From assembly GCA_963575745.1 (NCBI GenBank), contig CAUYUJ010019948.1, forward strand, positions 391,918 through 455,917: a stretch of 64,000 nucleotides of DNA, read 5' to 3'. The translations under genes were made by a program, and so were the position numbers. The DNA comes from Prorocentrum cordatum (taxonomy: Eukaryota; Sar; Dinophyceae; Prorocentrales; Prorocentraceae). This document shows positions 21,730 through 31,566 of the stretch, one piece after another. A model generated the notes under the pieces. That model saw nothing but the letters and a program-made list of their open reading frames with translations, was not told the DNA's origin and did not search any database. Positions within the stretch are counted from its first letter, which is position 1; every line of letters begins with the position of its first letter.

Positions 21730-22350
21730 TTGGCAACTGGTGGAGTTGCAGGCGTCAGTGTTGGTGTTGTAGCTGGCGTCAGTGCTGGCGTCGAATTGAT
21801 TTGATGCTATGGATATCGTAGGTGTTGGTGCTGGCGCTGATGTAGGTGCCAGCGTCGGTGCCTGAGTTGGTGCCGAAGTCGGTGCTGATGTCGAAAGTGT
21901 TGTCATCGGCGTTCGCGTAATCTCAAGCATTGATGCCAGCGCTGGGGCAGGAGTTGGTGCTGTCGCAAAAGCTTGTGTGGGTGCTGTCGTCGTCGCCAGC
22001 ATTGATTCTGGCGCCAGTGCTGGCGTAGGCGCTGTCGATGGTGGCGGCGTAGGCGTGGATGTGGGTGCTGGCGACGGTGCTGGCGTCGGTGCTGGCGTCG
22101 ACGCTGGCGTCGACGCTGGCGTGGGCGCTGTTGTAATCGTCGGCGGCGTTGGTTCACAAGCCTCGTGGTCTTCCTCGGGATCGATGCTGTGGTCGATGCT
22201 GTAGTCGCTGCTGGCGGCGGTGTCAGAGTCGATGCCGTTGGCGTCGACGCCATTTGAATTGGCGCGGGCGTCTAGGCAGCTGGCGTCGGAGCCGGATTCC
22301 TTGCTGGCGTTGGTGCCAGCGTCGATACTGGCGACGGCGCTGGAGTCGGT
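21730..22350. repeat. Degenerate 12-base repeat (GGTGCTGGCGTC type) continuing the PsbO-like frame
   Basis: Units of GYTGGCGTYGGTGCT type. On the minus strand the PsbO-like frame stays open through all of it as an Ala/Pro/Thr/Asp-rich tail. It may be a minisatellite-filled intron or a fusion artefact. Confidence 0.7.
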
Positions 22351-22722
22351 GCCGGCGTCGACCGTGGGGTAGCGGTTCGTGATGCTGGCGACGCGGACCT
22401 GGGCGTAGGAAAGCTGACTGAGCTGTTCCGCGGTGATCGCCGTGGCTGGCGCGACCGTCAGCGATACGTCGAGGCCCAGGGCGTCGCCGGCGCCGAGCAG
22501 CGGCGCGGCCCCTGAGGCCCAGCTGGTCTCGGCCTTCTTCTCCTTCTTGACGGCCTTCTCCGGCGCCGCCGCCGCCATCTCGACGCGAAAGGCTGGTGCC
22601 TCGCCGCGGAGGCTCGACGCCGCCCGGGGGGAGGCGAAGGCTAGGTCGAGCAGCGCGCCGGCGGCCGCCGCGGCGGCCAGGCACGCGAGCAGCGGCAGGC
22701 AGCGGCCGCGCGAGAAGGCCAT
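22351..22722 (-). CDS. psbO-like: PsbO-like plastid precursor, N-terminal exon or fragment
   Basis: Start MAFSRGRCLPLLACLAAAAA is a strong signal peptide. The next 60 residues are Ala/Lys-rich (APEKAVKKEKKAE), as in a plastid transit region. A second hydrophobic stretch ends APATA, a plausible thylakoid cleavage site. ITAEQLSQLSYAQVRVASIT and NRYPTVDAG follow, resembling the start of mature PsbO (manganese-stabilising protein of photosystem II), where ANRCP would be usual; here the Cys is Tyr. After about residue 124 the frame runs into minisatellite and no further PsbO sequence is seen. A GC donor at the GACGCCG-GCACCG step is possible. Exon 1 of a gene or a truncated copy. Confidence 0.45.
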
Positions 22723-22732
22723 GGCGGATGTA

Positions 22733-22790
22733 CTGCACTCTGTTTCGAGACCGCGGCAACGGGGGCGAAAAAGAAAGAGAGAAGATGAGA
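22733..22790 (-). promoter_or_regulatory. Candidate trans-splice acceptor ahead of the PsbO-like start
   Basis: On the minus strand a pyrimidine tract (CTTCTCTCTTTCTTTTTCGC) is followed by an AG at 22734-22733, ten bases before the ATG. That layout fits a spliced-leader acceptor; not proven. Confidence 0.4.
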
Positions 22791-22846
22791 TAAAGGGTCA
22801 CGATGACCGCGGTACGGGTGATCGGAGCAGAGCAACCCAGATTGCT

Positions 22847-22911
22847 CTTGAACCCAGACTGCTCTTGAGCTAAATTCGTCTTGAGCCAAATTCGTCTTGA
22901 CTGTTGCTACG
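22847..22911 (-). other. Four tandem spliced-leader-like relics
   Basis: On the minus strand four consecutive units of 16-17 bases each end in CAAG: CGTAGCAACAGTCAAG, ACGAATTTGGCTCAAG, ACGAATTTAGCTCAAG and AGCAGTCTGGGTTCAAG. The dinoflagellate spliced leader ends CCATTTTGGCTCAAG, so units 2 and 3 match about 12-13 of 16. Such tandem relics are known to mark trans-spliced cDNAs that returned to the genome, each cycle leaving about 15 bases. They sit 125 bases upstream of the PsbO-like ATG on the same strand. Confidence 0.6.
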
Positions 22912-22929
22912 TTTTCTATGCGAAAATAG

Positions 22930-23440
22930 TTCCTCATGAGAAACTGCTAGGCTAGGAGTGCCTTGGGCGAAAGTCCACTCGCCGCGGCCATCCGCAGGTT
23001 CCCCTGCTTGGTCGGCGGTTAGCCATAGAGGGTTCCCTGCCGGCGGGCTCGCGACAAAGGCCAGCGCTGTGCGCATGGCCGTTGTATCGGAGCCGATCTC
23101 GCGGACGATGAGTACTTCCGAATACAGTGCGCGACGCGAGCCGGGGCGCTGCGCTAGGACCGCGACCGCCGACCTGAACTGCGGCCTGACCTCGGTCCGG
23201 GCAGTTTCGTGCGACGGGGCATGGGCCATTCCGCCCGCCCCCGTCGTCCTTTGCTGTTGCCGGGCGGTGGTAGTCGACGAGATCACCCGGCTGATCGCTG
23301 TGTTGTCCTGCTGCTGTTGTTTTCGTACGTGAGGCTCGGTTCACCTTGGCTACTGCCGTGGCCTGCGTGATGGCCTCAATGTTCACCTCCCTGATCCTTC
23401 TCTCACGGTTGTGGTCGGACGCTCCCACCCGCTTTTCGTG
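22930..23440 (-). pseudogene. Pol-polyprotein fragment (region after integrase), frameshifted
   Basis: Frame 22952-23428 holds QPGDLVDYHRPATAKDDGG and NGPCPVARNCPDRGQAAVQV. Frame 22870-23286 continues with RRALYSEVLIVREIGSDTTA, MRTALAFVASPPAG and ends near 22960. The block GDLVDYHRP...KDD...GP.PV.RN...RGQ is one I recall from LTR-type Pol polyproteins of dinoflagellates. The frame change near 23130 and the loss of everything else make it a scrap. Confidence 0.55.
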
Positions 23441-23639
23441 GTCTGGTGCCGGGAGGTCTGGGAGGCGTGCCGGCTGTCGGCCATATTGTGCATGATATGG
23501 CGATACGACGTTCTAGAACGTGGACACACAGCCGACAAACAGGCCCTCGCGTCGCAGCCGCGAGAACAACAAAGGAATTTGTAGTCGTTTGAAGCCAGGA
23601 GGCCAAGAGGGCCCCGAGAAGCTGAGATGGCCCCCGGGG

Positions 23640-23711
23640 GCCACGAGGCCCGATGGCTTGGGAGGGCCCCGAAAGGCCTAGAGGGTCCCCGGGGCCCCCC
23701 CAGAGACGCGC

Positions 23712-23746
<35 letters not shown>

Positions 23747-23920
23747 AACGCCAGGTTGTGCTAACTGCCCTCCTCCTGCTCCTCCTCCTGCTCCTCCTCC
23801 TTCTCCCCCCCATCCTCCCCCCCCTTCTCCTCCTCGCTCCCCTGGTCCCCAAGCTGTGCTAACTGCCCTCTTCTTCCTCCTCCTCCTCCTCCTCCTCCAA
23901 CTGGGCCCCGGAATCTAGAA
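23640..23920. repeat. Low complexity: (ACG)n and (CTC)n
   Basis: (GACGAC)n at 23714-23747, then two CTCCT-rich runs (23765-23835 and 23870-23900), with a short duplicated block CTGTGCTAACTGCCCTC. Confidence 0.85.
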
Positions 23921-24274
23921 AATGCTTACCCACCCCCGCCCCCCCGAAAAAAAAACATCGGAAGTGATTGCACAGTCGGCGTCGATTCGTTTATTTTTTT
24001 GGGCCAGCGCAGAAGCCACCCGCCCCGCCGTCATCTTCATCCGTGCGTTTTCTCTTCAAATAGAAGCCCCGGACACCTGCGCCCATGAGCCCGCCGCGAT
24101 AGCGGTTGCACTGGGGAGTTGGGTCGAATTCGCGGTCGGAGCAGCGGGGGGTTGTATACGGGAAAGTGAAAAGAGTTGGCCGAGTAAAAAAATAATTGAA
24201 ACGTTCCAGTTTCGAGTGGCTGAGCCTTCTGAATCTCGAGCGTTGGGCTGCGCTGTTGCGGCGCGCGCGAGCCA

Positions 24275-24789
24275 TCACTTGCGCGGCTGGTCAACTGTCG
24301 GCGTAGGACCTACGCCGTAGGTCCCGTCGCCCTCTGCGCCCGCGCCGTCGCCGGCCGCCTGCGCCTTCGCGGCGCTCGTGTTCTTGCCCGTCGCGCCGTC
24401 GCCCTCTGCCACCTGCATGGCGATGTAATCGTTGTCGGAGACGTCGCCGTCCTTAGCCGCCTGCGCGGCCGCGCCTGCGAGTTGATCACAGGATCGTCGA
24501 CCTCGTCGGCCTCGGCCGCCGACGAATCGTGCATCATGGCAACGTTATCGCCCGCGCTGCTCTCGCTGTGATATGGCGAGCGGCCATGCTCCTCTCTGCG
24601 CCCGTTCCTCCGCAGCCACTCGTTGCCCGACACGCAACCGACGTCCCAACGGCCACTGAACCTGCTGCGCCACGGGCACGTCCAGCACTGTCGAACACGG
24701 CGCCGCACTGGCTCGTAGGACTCACCATCTTCAGCTAAACTACGAAGCTGGTCGATGTAACGGTCCGCTGCGCGTGTTGCTGTGTCCAT
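24275..24789 (-). CDS. Small hypothetical gene with a 14-base frame change
   Basis: From ATG at 24789 the product begins MDTATRAADRYIDQLRSLAE, has a basic Cys/Trp patch (CWTCPWRSRFSGRWDVGC) and an acidic stretch (AEADEVDDPVINSQ). Just after, GCAGGCGCGGCC is followed by the near-repeat GCGCAGGCGGC. Dropping 14 bases brings in a frame with KDGDVSDNDYIAMQVAEGDG and a Gly/Ala-rich end TYGVGPTPTVDQPRK before a stop at 24275. With that step the total is 167 codons. The second half looks coding in the new frame. Family unknown. The step may be a small duplication, an error or an unusual splice. Confidence 0.4.
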
Positions 24790-24929
24790 GCCGACTATCT
24801 AGGGCCACGCCGCGCAATGTTGGCGAATTGAACCAGACCTCCCTGGGCGTGACTCATAACAGCGTCTAAGGTGGTCCAGGACGGCTCCAACGAGGGCCCT
24901 AGAAAGCCAAAGATGGCCTCCTCCTCTTT

Positions 24930-25205
24930 TTCTGTTGTTCCTCCTCGTGATCCTCCTCCTCCACCTCCTCCTCTTCCTCCTCCTCCTCCTCCTCTTCCGC
25001 CTCCTCCCCCTCCCCTCCCCCTCCTCCTCCTCGTCCTCCTCGACTTTCTCCTCCTACCCCCAAGCTAATCCCAGCAGGAGCACCATCACCAGCAGGAGCA
25101 CCACAAACAGCAGCACCAGCACCAGCACCAGCACCAGCACCAGCAACAGCAAAAACAGCATCAACAGCAGCAGCACCAGCAGCAGCATCAGCAGCAGCCC
25201 GGTAG
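24930..25205. repeat. (CCT)n then (CAGCAC)n runs
   Basis: 24930-25065 is TCCTCC/CCCCTC; 25075-25205 is CAGCACCAGCAG. Confidence 0.85.
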
Positions 25206-25445
25206 CACTACCAGCACCTGAGAAATTTCGAAACGCACGCGAGTTTTATATACAAATCAGCGCAAGGGCTACAATCGAAGATGCCCACCGAAATGCGACT
25301 CAAATCTGCGCAACATTGGCGTCGGATCGTAGATACAGCAACCTGCGCCAGAGACGCTTACCACAGGGAACACCATGGCGCATCTTGCACTGAGTTCAAC
25401 CCTGAACGGCACTGCGGAAAACTATGTGAAGTCCTTGTTCTCTGA
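25206..25445 (+). CDS. Possible exon, unrecognised
   Basis: An open frame of 79 codons after a TAG at 25203, ending TGA at 25445: HYQHLRNFETHASFIYKSAQ, then a balanced composition with four Cys (TCARDAY, GASCTEF, HCGKLCE). It lacks a start codon near its beginning and has no clear acceptor. It stands out from the flanking repeats by composition only. Confidence 0.2.
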   Translation, partial: HYQHLRNFETHASFIYKSAQGLQSKMPTEMRLKSAQHWRRIVDTATCARDAYHREHHGASCTEFNPERHCGKLCEVLVL

Positions 25446-25549
25446 CTCAGGGTACTGCCCACCCAATTCTGACGCTTCCAAAACGGCTGTGCGACCGCGT
25501 GCTTCCATGCGTCCCTGATTAACCGACTCACCTGGTAATCGTTTCTAGA

Positions 25550-25575
25550 TGGGCTGGTGGGGACACGCGAAGCGT
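25550..25575. repeat. Dispersed motif ending ACGCGAAGCGT (copy 2)
   Basis: TGGGCTGGTGGGGACACGCG followed by AAGCGT, preceded by ATCGTTTCTAGA. A partial copy with ATCGTTTCTGGA and the same GGGCTGGTGGGG lies at 26410-26434. Confidence 0.7.
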
Positions 25576-25579
25576 CAAT

Positions 25580-26315
25580 AATAGCTTCGTAAAAACCTTC
25601 CGAAAACCTCCCTCAGAAGGGTTGTGTGGAAGACCCTTCCTAAAAACCTTCCTAAGACCTTCCCCAGGAGGGCTTGTTGGAAGAACCTTCTTAAAAACCT
25701 TCATGAAACCTTCCTCAGCAGGGTTTTTGGTGGAAGAGCCTTCCAAAAAGCCTTCGGAAGACCTTCCTCTGGAGGGTCTTTGTTGGAAGAACCTTATTAA
25801 CAGCCTTCCTAAAACCTTCCTCAGGAAGGTTGTGTTGGAAGAACCTTTCTAACAACCTTCCAAAATACCTTCCTCAGGAGGGCTTTTTGGAAGAACCTTG
25901 CTGAAAACCTACTCTAAAACCTTAATCCGGAGAGTCGTTTTGGAAGAGCCTTCCTAAAAAACCTTCCTATGACCTTCTTCAGGAAGGTTCTGGTTGGAAG
26001 AATTTTCCAAACAACTGTCCTAAGACCTCCCTCATAAGGGTGTTGTTTTGGAAGGGCCTCCCCACAAACCTTTCTAAACCTTCCTCGCGAGGTTTTTTGT
26101 TTTGGAGGAGCCTTCCTAAACACCTTCCTCAAACCTTCCTCAGGAGGGCTTATTGGAAGAACCTTTATACAACAAAACCTGCCTAAAACCTTAACCGGGA
26201 GGTTTTTTGCAAGGGCCTTTCAGAAAACCTTCGGAAGACCTTCCTCAGGAGGCTTTGTTAGAAGAGCCTTCCTAAACACCGTCCTACAACCTTCCTCAGG
26301 AAGGTTTCAGGAGGG
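25580..26315. repeat. Degenerate 50-60 base tandem repeat
   Basis: About 13 units of ACCTTCCTCAGGAGGG, a T-rich spacer and GGAAGAGCCTTCCTAAAAAC. Units differ at many sites. Confidence 0.9.
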
Positions 26316-26616
26316 GTTGGCCGAATTGCCGCACCCAACTGACGTCTTACCAACCCTTGATTTCACTGCATGCTCGTCCCCATCCATCATCAGGACAGCT
26401 CGTCTGGGCATCGTTTCTGGATGGGCTGGTGGGGTTGCTTCTTTTTTGTTACAGCAGCCGCAGGCGAGAGCGCCGGCGGCGAGTAAGGTCCAAGCGGGCC
26501 GCGCGAGAGCCTAATTGCCTAGCGCCGACGGGCCGACTGCCTAAGCGGGCGGGCCGGCAGGAGGGGGGTGCGGGCTGCAGCTGCCAGGTACCAGGCACAG
26601 TGCCAACCAGGAAAAC

Positions 26617-26637
26617 TGGTGGGGTTACGCGAAGCGT
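26617..26637. repeat. Dispersed motif ending ACGCGAAGCGT (copy 3)
   Basis: TGGTGGGGTTACGCGAAGCG then T; 26438-26616 between the partial motif and this copy is unrelated sequence. Confidence 0.65.
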
Positions 26638-26639
26638 CT

Positions 26640-27010
26640 AGCATATACCCAGCTCAGTTGCGAAATTGGTCATTATGCTAGGTTTTGCTGGTGGAATCCT
26701 CACAAGGGTTATCTGGATATTGCGGGATTTGTGTGGTTATTCAATGGTTTCTTCATTAGCTTAGCATCCCAGGCCGACGATTCCCACGCCGACTAAGTTT
26801 CGAAATTACTGGTGTGTTTAGTTGTTCCCGGAAATCTTACAAGGATGTATTTAGATTTGTTTGGGATGTGTTTGGCTTCCCAATGACTTCCCACATACTC
26901 GAGTTTCCCATGCCGACGACCCTCAGGCTGTCTAAGTTGCGAAATTGTGTGGTACTGTTTTGTTGGGGTAACCCTCAAAATTCTGATCTGGATGTTATTT
27001 TATTGATGGG
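26640..27010. repeat. Three diverged copies of an AT-rich 140-150 base unit
   Basis: Units start near 26650, 26796 and 26933 with TAAGTTGCGAAATT-like sequence, followed by a GTTTTG/GTTGTT block, TCACAAGG/TTACAAGG and TCTGGAT/TTTAGAT. Confidence 0.6.
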
Positions 27011-27084
27011 GATTTTCAGCGGTTTAAAGCCTCGGTTGGCGAGCGAAGTGGACGTAGTGGGAGGAGTTGGAGCGAATGAGGAGA

Positions 27085-27560
27085 GTGAAGATGTGGAGGA
27101 GGAGGAGGCGGAGCGTCGCCGAGGGAAAGTCTCTCCTTACGTGTGCCCTCGCTCGCGCCGCCGCCACGACGAGGAGGAGGAGGAGAATGAGGAAGATAAG
27201 GAGGAGGAGGATGAGGAGGAGGATAATGAGGAAGATAAGAAGGAGGATAATGATTAGCAGGCTGGTAACATCAGTGCCAAATGCCTCGGCGGCCAGTCAT
27301 GTCGAAAAGACGAAAGATCAGACCCAACGTCCTTCTCCTCCTCCTCGCCATCATTTGCCATCCCCCCCTTCTGCACCAGCCTCTGCTATCACTCCGCCTC
27401 GTCACCATTCTCCTCGTCCTTATCATATTTGCTCCTACTCCTCCCACCTCCTTCGGCTCCTCCTCCTCCTCCCACCTCCTTCTGCTCCTCCTCCTCCTCC
27501 TCCTGCTCCTCCTCATCTCCTCTTCCTCCTCCTCCTGCTCCTCCTCCTCACTCTCCACAT
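27085..27560. repeat. (GAG)n and (CTC)n low-complexity block
   Basis: Purine-rich 27090-27255 and pyrimidine-rich 27330-27560. The acidic or Pro/Leu-rich frames are by-products. Confidence 0.85.
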
Positions 27561-27599
27561 TTTTCGCTCGCAGCGCATACGAGGTACTCGCGGTCACTG

Positions 27600-28139
27600 T
27601 GTGCGCATTCGGTAGTTAGCGCTGCCAGAAAACATTATTATGTGTCGTCGTCACGGCATATGCTTTCGAACATCGCGCATGCGAAAACACACAGCCCACC
27701 GGCCACCGAACAACCCATGACCTAGTAATAGTCGGTAATAGTGGTAATAATCTGATTAAACAGAAAATGGAAAATATACTTCCGGAGGTCCGCACAAATT
27801 TCTTGGGTCGCCGCTTGACCCCCCTGGCGACGCCTCCGGCGAGCTTCGCGCGCCAGGGCAGAGGGGCCCAGCGCCGGCCTGAGAAATCAGCGACAGTTGA
27901 TGTTTTTGCAACCTGTTGTTTCTCGATCACCCCGTCCCGCTCTCCATCCCTCGTCTTCACAAAGCCGTCCATGGCGGCAGCGCAACCAAAAACCGACCGA
28001 ACCGACAGCAAAGCCGAAACCGACCGAGCGCGATTCTACCCGAAGCTGCCGAAAAGAACGCAACGCCGCGTCGACGACGCAACAGCCGGCCGAACCGAAC
28101 AGACCGAATGCCGCCGACCGCGACGCGGCCGGACCGACC
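27600..28139. other. No gene recognised
   Basis: Open frames on both strands are Arg/Ala/Thr-rich with no motif. 28000-28130 is a loose CCGAACCGA repeat. Confidence 0.4.
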
Positions 28140-28178
28140 AAACCGCGGACACCCTTGCGGCAAGGGTGTCCGCGGTTT
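28140..28178. repeat. Perfect palindrome, 19-base arms, one-base centre
   Basis: AAACCGCGGACACCCTTGC, one G, then its exact complement. Confidence 0.95.
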
Positions 28179-28207
28179 TATGAGAAGGCAGGGTAGGCAA
28201 GGAGTGG

Positions 28208-28254
28208 CGTGGCTCCTCAGGTAGGCAAGGGCCTTGCCTACCTGAGGAGCCACG
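28208..28254. repeat. Perfect palindrome, 23-base arms, one-base centre
   Basis: Arm CGTGGCTCCTCAGGTAGGCA plus AGG, a single G, then the exact complement. Confidence 0.95.
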
Positions 28255-28389
28255 GTGACAGGGGCGAATGCGCCTGCCCCTGGGGCGACACCTCTGGCGG
28301 CTCCGCCAGCCGCGCCTGGAGCAGCCAGACGAACTCGAGGTCCGCCAGCTCGGCCCCGGGCGGCTCTGGCAGCTCCTCTGCCGACGACG

Positions 28390-28640
28390 GCAACGAAAGC
28401 GGTGGCAAAGGCGGCGACGACGACGGCGACGGCGGGGACAAAGGCGGAGACGGCGACGGTGGCGGCGGCGGCGGGGACGGCGACGGTGGCGAAGGCGACG
28501 GCAAAGGCTGCGGACGTTGGGGCGGGCGCCGCCGACGGCTTGCCCTTCTTTTCCTCCTCCCCCTCCCCTCCCTCCTCCACCTCCTCCATTTCCTTCCTTC
28601 TCTTCCTCCTCCTCCTCCTCCTCCTCCCCCTCCTGATCAG
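28390..28640. repeat. (GGCGAC)n then (CCT)n
   Basis: Gly/Asp- or Pro/Ser-coding simple sequence with no independent gene signal. Confidence 0.8.
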
Positions 28641-28659
28641 CATCCCCACCTTCATCCTC

Positions 28660-29215
28660 ATTGTCATCCTCAGCATCACCATCACACTCACCCCATGAGA
28701 ATCACCACCAGCATTACTATCATCACTATCATCATCATGGTCATCATCCGCATAATCGTATTCATCACCAGCATTATCATCCATATCATCATCACCATCA
28801 TCATCAGACTCAGCAGCATCATCACCGTCCAGCATAACCCATCGTAACCAATCAGCATCATCATCATCATCATCGTCATCGTCGTCGTCATCGTCATCGT
28901 CGTCGTCATCATGAGCATCATCACCACCATACTAATCACCATCGGCATTACCATCATCATCTTCATTAGCATCGGCATCATCATCATGTTCACCACCATC
29001 ATTATTAGCAGCATCATCAAACACCGTCGTTATCATCATCATGGTCCGTCATCATCCAATTCATCACCATAATCGTCACCATAGTCATCATCACCATCAT
29101 CAGCATCATCATCCTCATCACCAGCACCATCACCACCATAATCACCATCACCAGCATCATCAGCATCAACATCATCATCAGCACCGGCATCAACATCATA
29201 ATATCGCTTGTTGTA
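28660..29215. repeat. (CAT/CAC)n imperfect array
   Basis: About 550 bases of CATCATCAC with ACG interruptions. Open poly-His and poly-Met frames are artefacts. Confidence 0.95.
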
Positions 29216-29436
29216 CAGAAGCGGCGATGCATCTTCAAATAACGCTGCGGCAGCTCGAAGCGGACGAATAGGGCGACAGACTAAGATAATAAATTAATTG
29301 CTTGAAACCTGACTCCTGGACGCGGGGGGGGGCGCAGCTTGACCCCTAATGGCAAGAGGTGAAACGGGCGACATAATAAAAGAAGAGCTTGATTCCTTGA
29401 AACCTGACTCCCAAATCAGCCCAACAACTGATGTTC

Positions 29437-30230
29437 TCATGCGCAAGGAAAAACAAACGGGGGCCGCGTGGCCCTAGTCTGGGCTGAGAGAACCTGTACT
29501 AATGAAAGAGGGCACGCTTGTGCGATGCGGGTCCAGTTGACCCCGCCCGGGGCATGCCCTTCGAGGGTAAAGTGAGCCTTCCCACTTCGCGAACAAACCC
29601 CGCGACCCTGACACCGACGACGCAAACGCTGGAGGTGGAGCTCATCTACTCGCCCGCAAAGAAACCTTGTGGTTTTCCTCCACCCGGTCCCACACTGACC
29701 AATCAGACGCGGCCTGGAAAACCTCTGGACCACTCTCGAGCCCCAAGACAGCGGACGCTTAACAAATATAAGAGGAATGCGGGTTCTCTATTATCCACGG
29801 CACATGTGACTTCTGACACTCACGGGCGATCCGAACGGCAGCTCTCATGAACCTGTTTCCCACATCAATCTGCCGTTGATATGTTTCGCACAAATCGGGA
29901 ACACCCATCGGCCACTCCGCGGCCCTCAACGTCTGCCGCGGTGCCTCGCAATACTGAACGTCGCGCAAAGGGGCCCCATCGTGACTCCGAGCACTTTCCC
30001 AGCCCGTGCGTCACCGAGACTGCCCCTCGTCACCTCCGGCCGCAACGCGCCCCCCCTGGCACCGTTCACAAGGTCAAAGTGGCGCGTTAGAAACCCGCTC
30101 AACTCGGCCGCCAGCCCGCAGCCGTCTTCCCCGCGGCCCCTGGGCATTGGCACGGTCCGCCCGTGGATCAAGATGCCCTCGAGCTGCCCCTCGCAGTCGG
30201 CTGCGTGGTTGAGCAGCCACTGGGGATGGA
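29437..30230 (-). pseudogene. C5-methyltransferase-like domain after the recombinase
   Basis: The recombinase frame continues through KVLGVTMGPLCATFSIARHR (29955-29995), which resembles motif IV (PC and FS) of cytosine-C5 methyltransferases. Frame 29759-29968 has HVPWIIENPHSSYIC (ENP near 29785), resembling the ENV motif. Frame 29437-29733 has GTGWRKTTRFLCGRVDELHL and HFTLEGHAPGGVNWTRIAQA. Motif I, expected near 30150, is not clear here. Whether it methylates DNA is unknown. Confidence 0.45.
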
Positions 30231-31566
30231 GCGACGCGGAGTGGCTCAGTCGGGTGGCTTTCTCGTAGCGCACCGCTGACTTGTCCGTTCGCCACCCTCC
30301 GCGCCGCATGACATATGCCGAGCTTCGTTCGTTCGACGCCCGATCGATGCCGGTCCCCGAGCGGCGCGTCTGGCACGGCGCCAGCTCCTTGAGGCCCAGG
30401 ATCATCGCGGCCTCGCTGAGATTCGTCATGCGCTCGAACCCTGAGGCCCGCGTTGCAGCTTCTCCAACAGCGGGCTGCACCGCTAACCACTTCGAGCCCA
30501 TTGCCAAGGACAGGTCGCATTCCCCAGTCTTGCTCGGGCGATGCAGCTCATCGGGATTGATCCGCAACGTCCACCGCCGATTTCCCTGCCTGTGAGGCCG
30601 CTGGATACACTCGGGCATTAGTCCCAGCAGCTGCGCAGGCCGCAAGTAGGTAGGCTGATCATCGCGAGAAGCGCCATCTGCGGCTGCCCCAGCAGTATCA
30701 ACCAGTTGCAATGCGCGCACCAGATGCTGAACGGCTCGGGCCCCCGCGATCGCGGCGGGCAGAGGCGGCGCCAACCGCGCGGGCTCCTCCAGGAGCGGGG
30801 CAGCCTGCGATCCACGATCCTGTTGTCGGCAGGTACAAGATGCATCAACCCGGCGATGAGATGCATCCCTTTGCTCGGCTGCTCGCCCTAAAAGCACAGC
30901 GCTTCGAAGTAACTGGCGAGATTTTCGCCCGCGTCGCCGGCGTCGAAATCGTCGAGCTGCTTTACCTCCGCGCCCAGCACTTCCATGAGATAGTCGATCT
31001 TCGCTCGCGCTGTCGCCGCGCGGCCCCCCAGGAGGGCACCCCCCGTGTCGCGCGAGGCCATGCGCTCCGAATGGCATCTTGACCAGCGATGCTTCTGTCG
31101 GCGCTCCAGCACGCGGTCGCGGCCTGCCTCGGCCACGCCCGCGCTCTCGGGTGTCCCACTCGAGAACGCGGTGGCTCGGGTCGGTCGCCCAGCGTCTTTT
31201 TCGGCCGCAGCGCTGGTGCTCTCCAGATGGTCGCACTCCACTGCTGCCAACTGCTCGGCGTCCAGGTGCGAGCGAGTCGGCGTCAGCGCCCGCTGCCGCT
31301 TCGACGGCCTCTCGGCCGCCGGCTGCGCAGCCGGCCAGCTCGCGGCCGGCGCCAGCGCTCGCGCCCGCCCGGGCTGCCTCGTCGCAGGATGGGCGGCAGG
31401 AGCCAGAACGCGCCGGCGACCTGCCGAGGCGCAGGGCGGCGCCCCAGCCATCAAGACTCTCGCGAATGGCCGAGGTCTGAAACAAAATGTTTGCGAAGCG
31501 GCGAGATGGGCCCAAATGCGCCACTTTGCTCTCGGGTTGCGAGCGGTCCGGGCTGCTACTCAACAT
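30230..31566 (-). pseudogene. Tyrosine recombinase of the DIRS-like element
   Basis: Frame 30888-31454 carries the N-terminal part (RPSKRQRALTPTRSHLDAE; YLMEVLGAEVKQLDDFDAG). Frame 30618-30866 carries LPRSWRSPRGWRRLCPPRSR. Frame 29926-31566 then carries the catalytic domain: TYLRPAQLLGLM (first Arg), RPSKTGECDLSL, APCQTRRSGTGIDRAS and RGGWRTDKSAVRYEKATRLS (nucleophile Tyr near 30262). In this family I expect RHSG; here it is RRSG (near 30363), so the catalytic His seems lost. Frame changes near 31560 and 30640. Confidence 0.6.

Noticed and set aside
28688-29238. Poly-Met and poly-His proteins
   Set aside because: Arise from the (CAT)n array on each strand.
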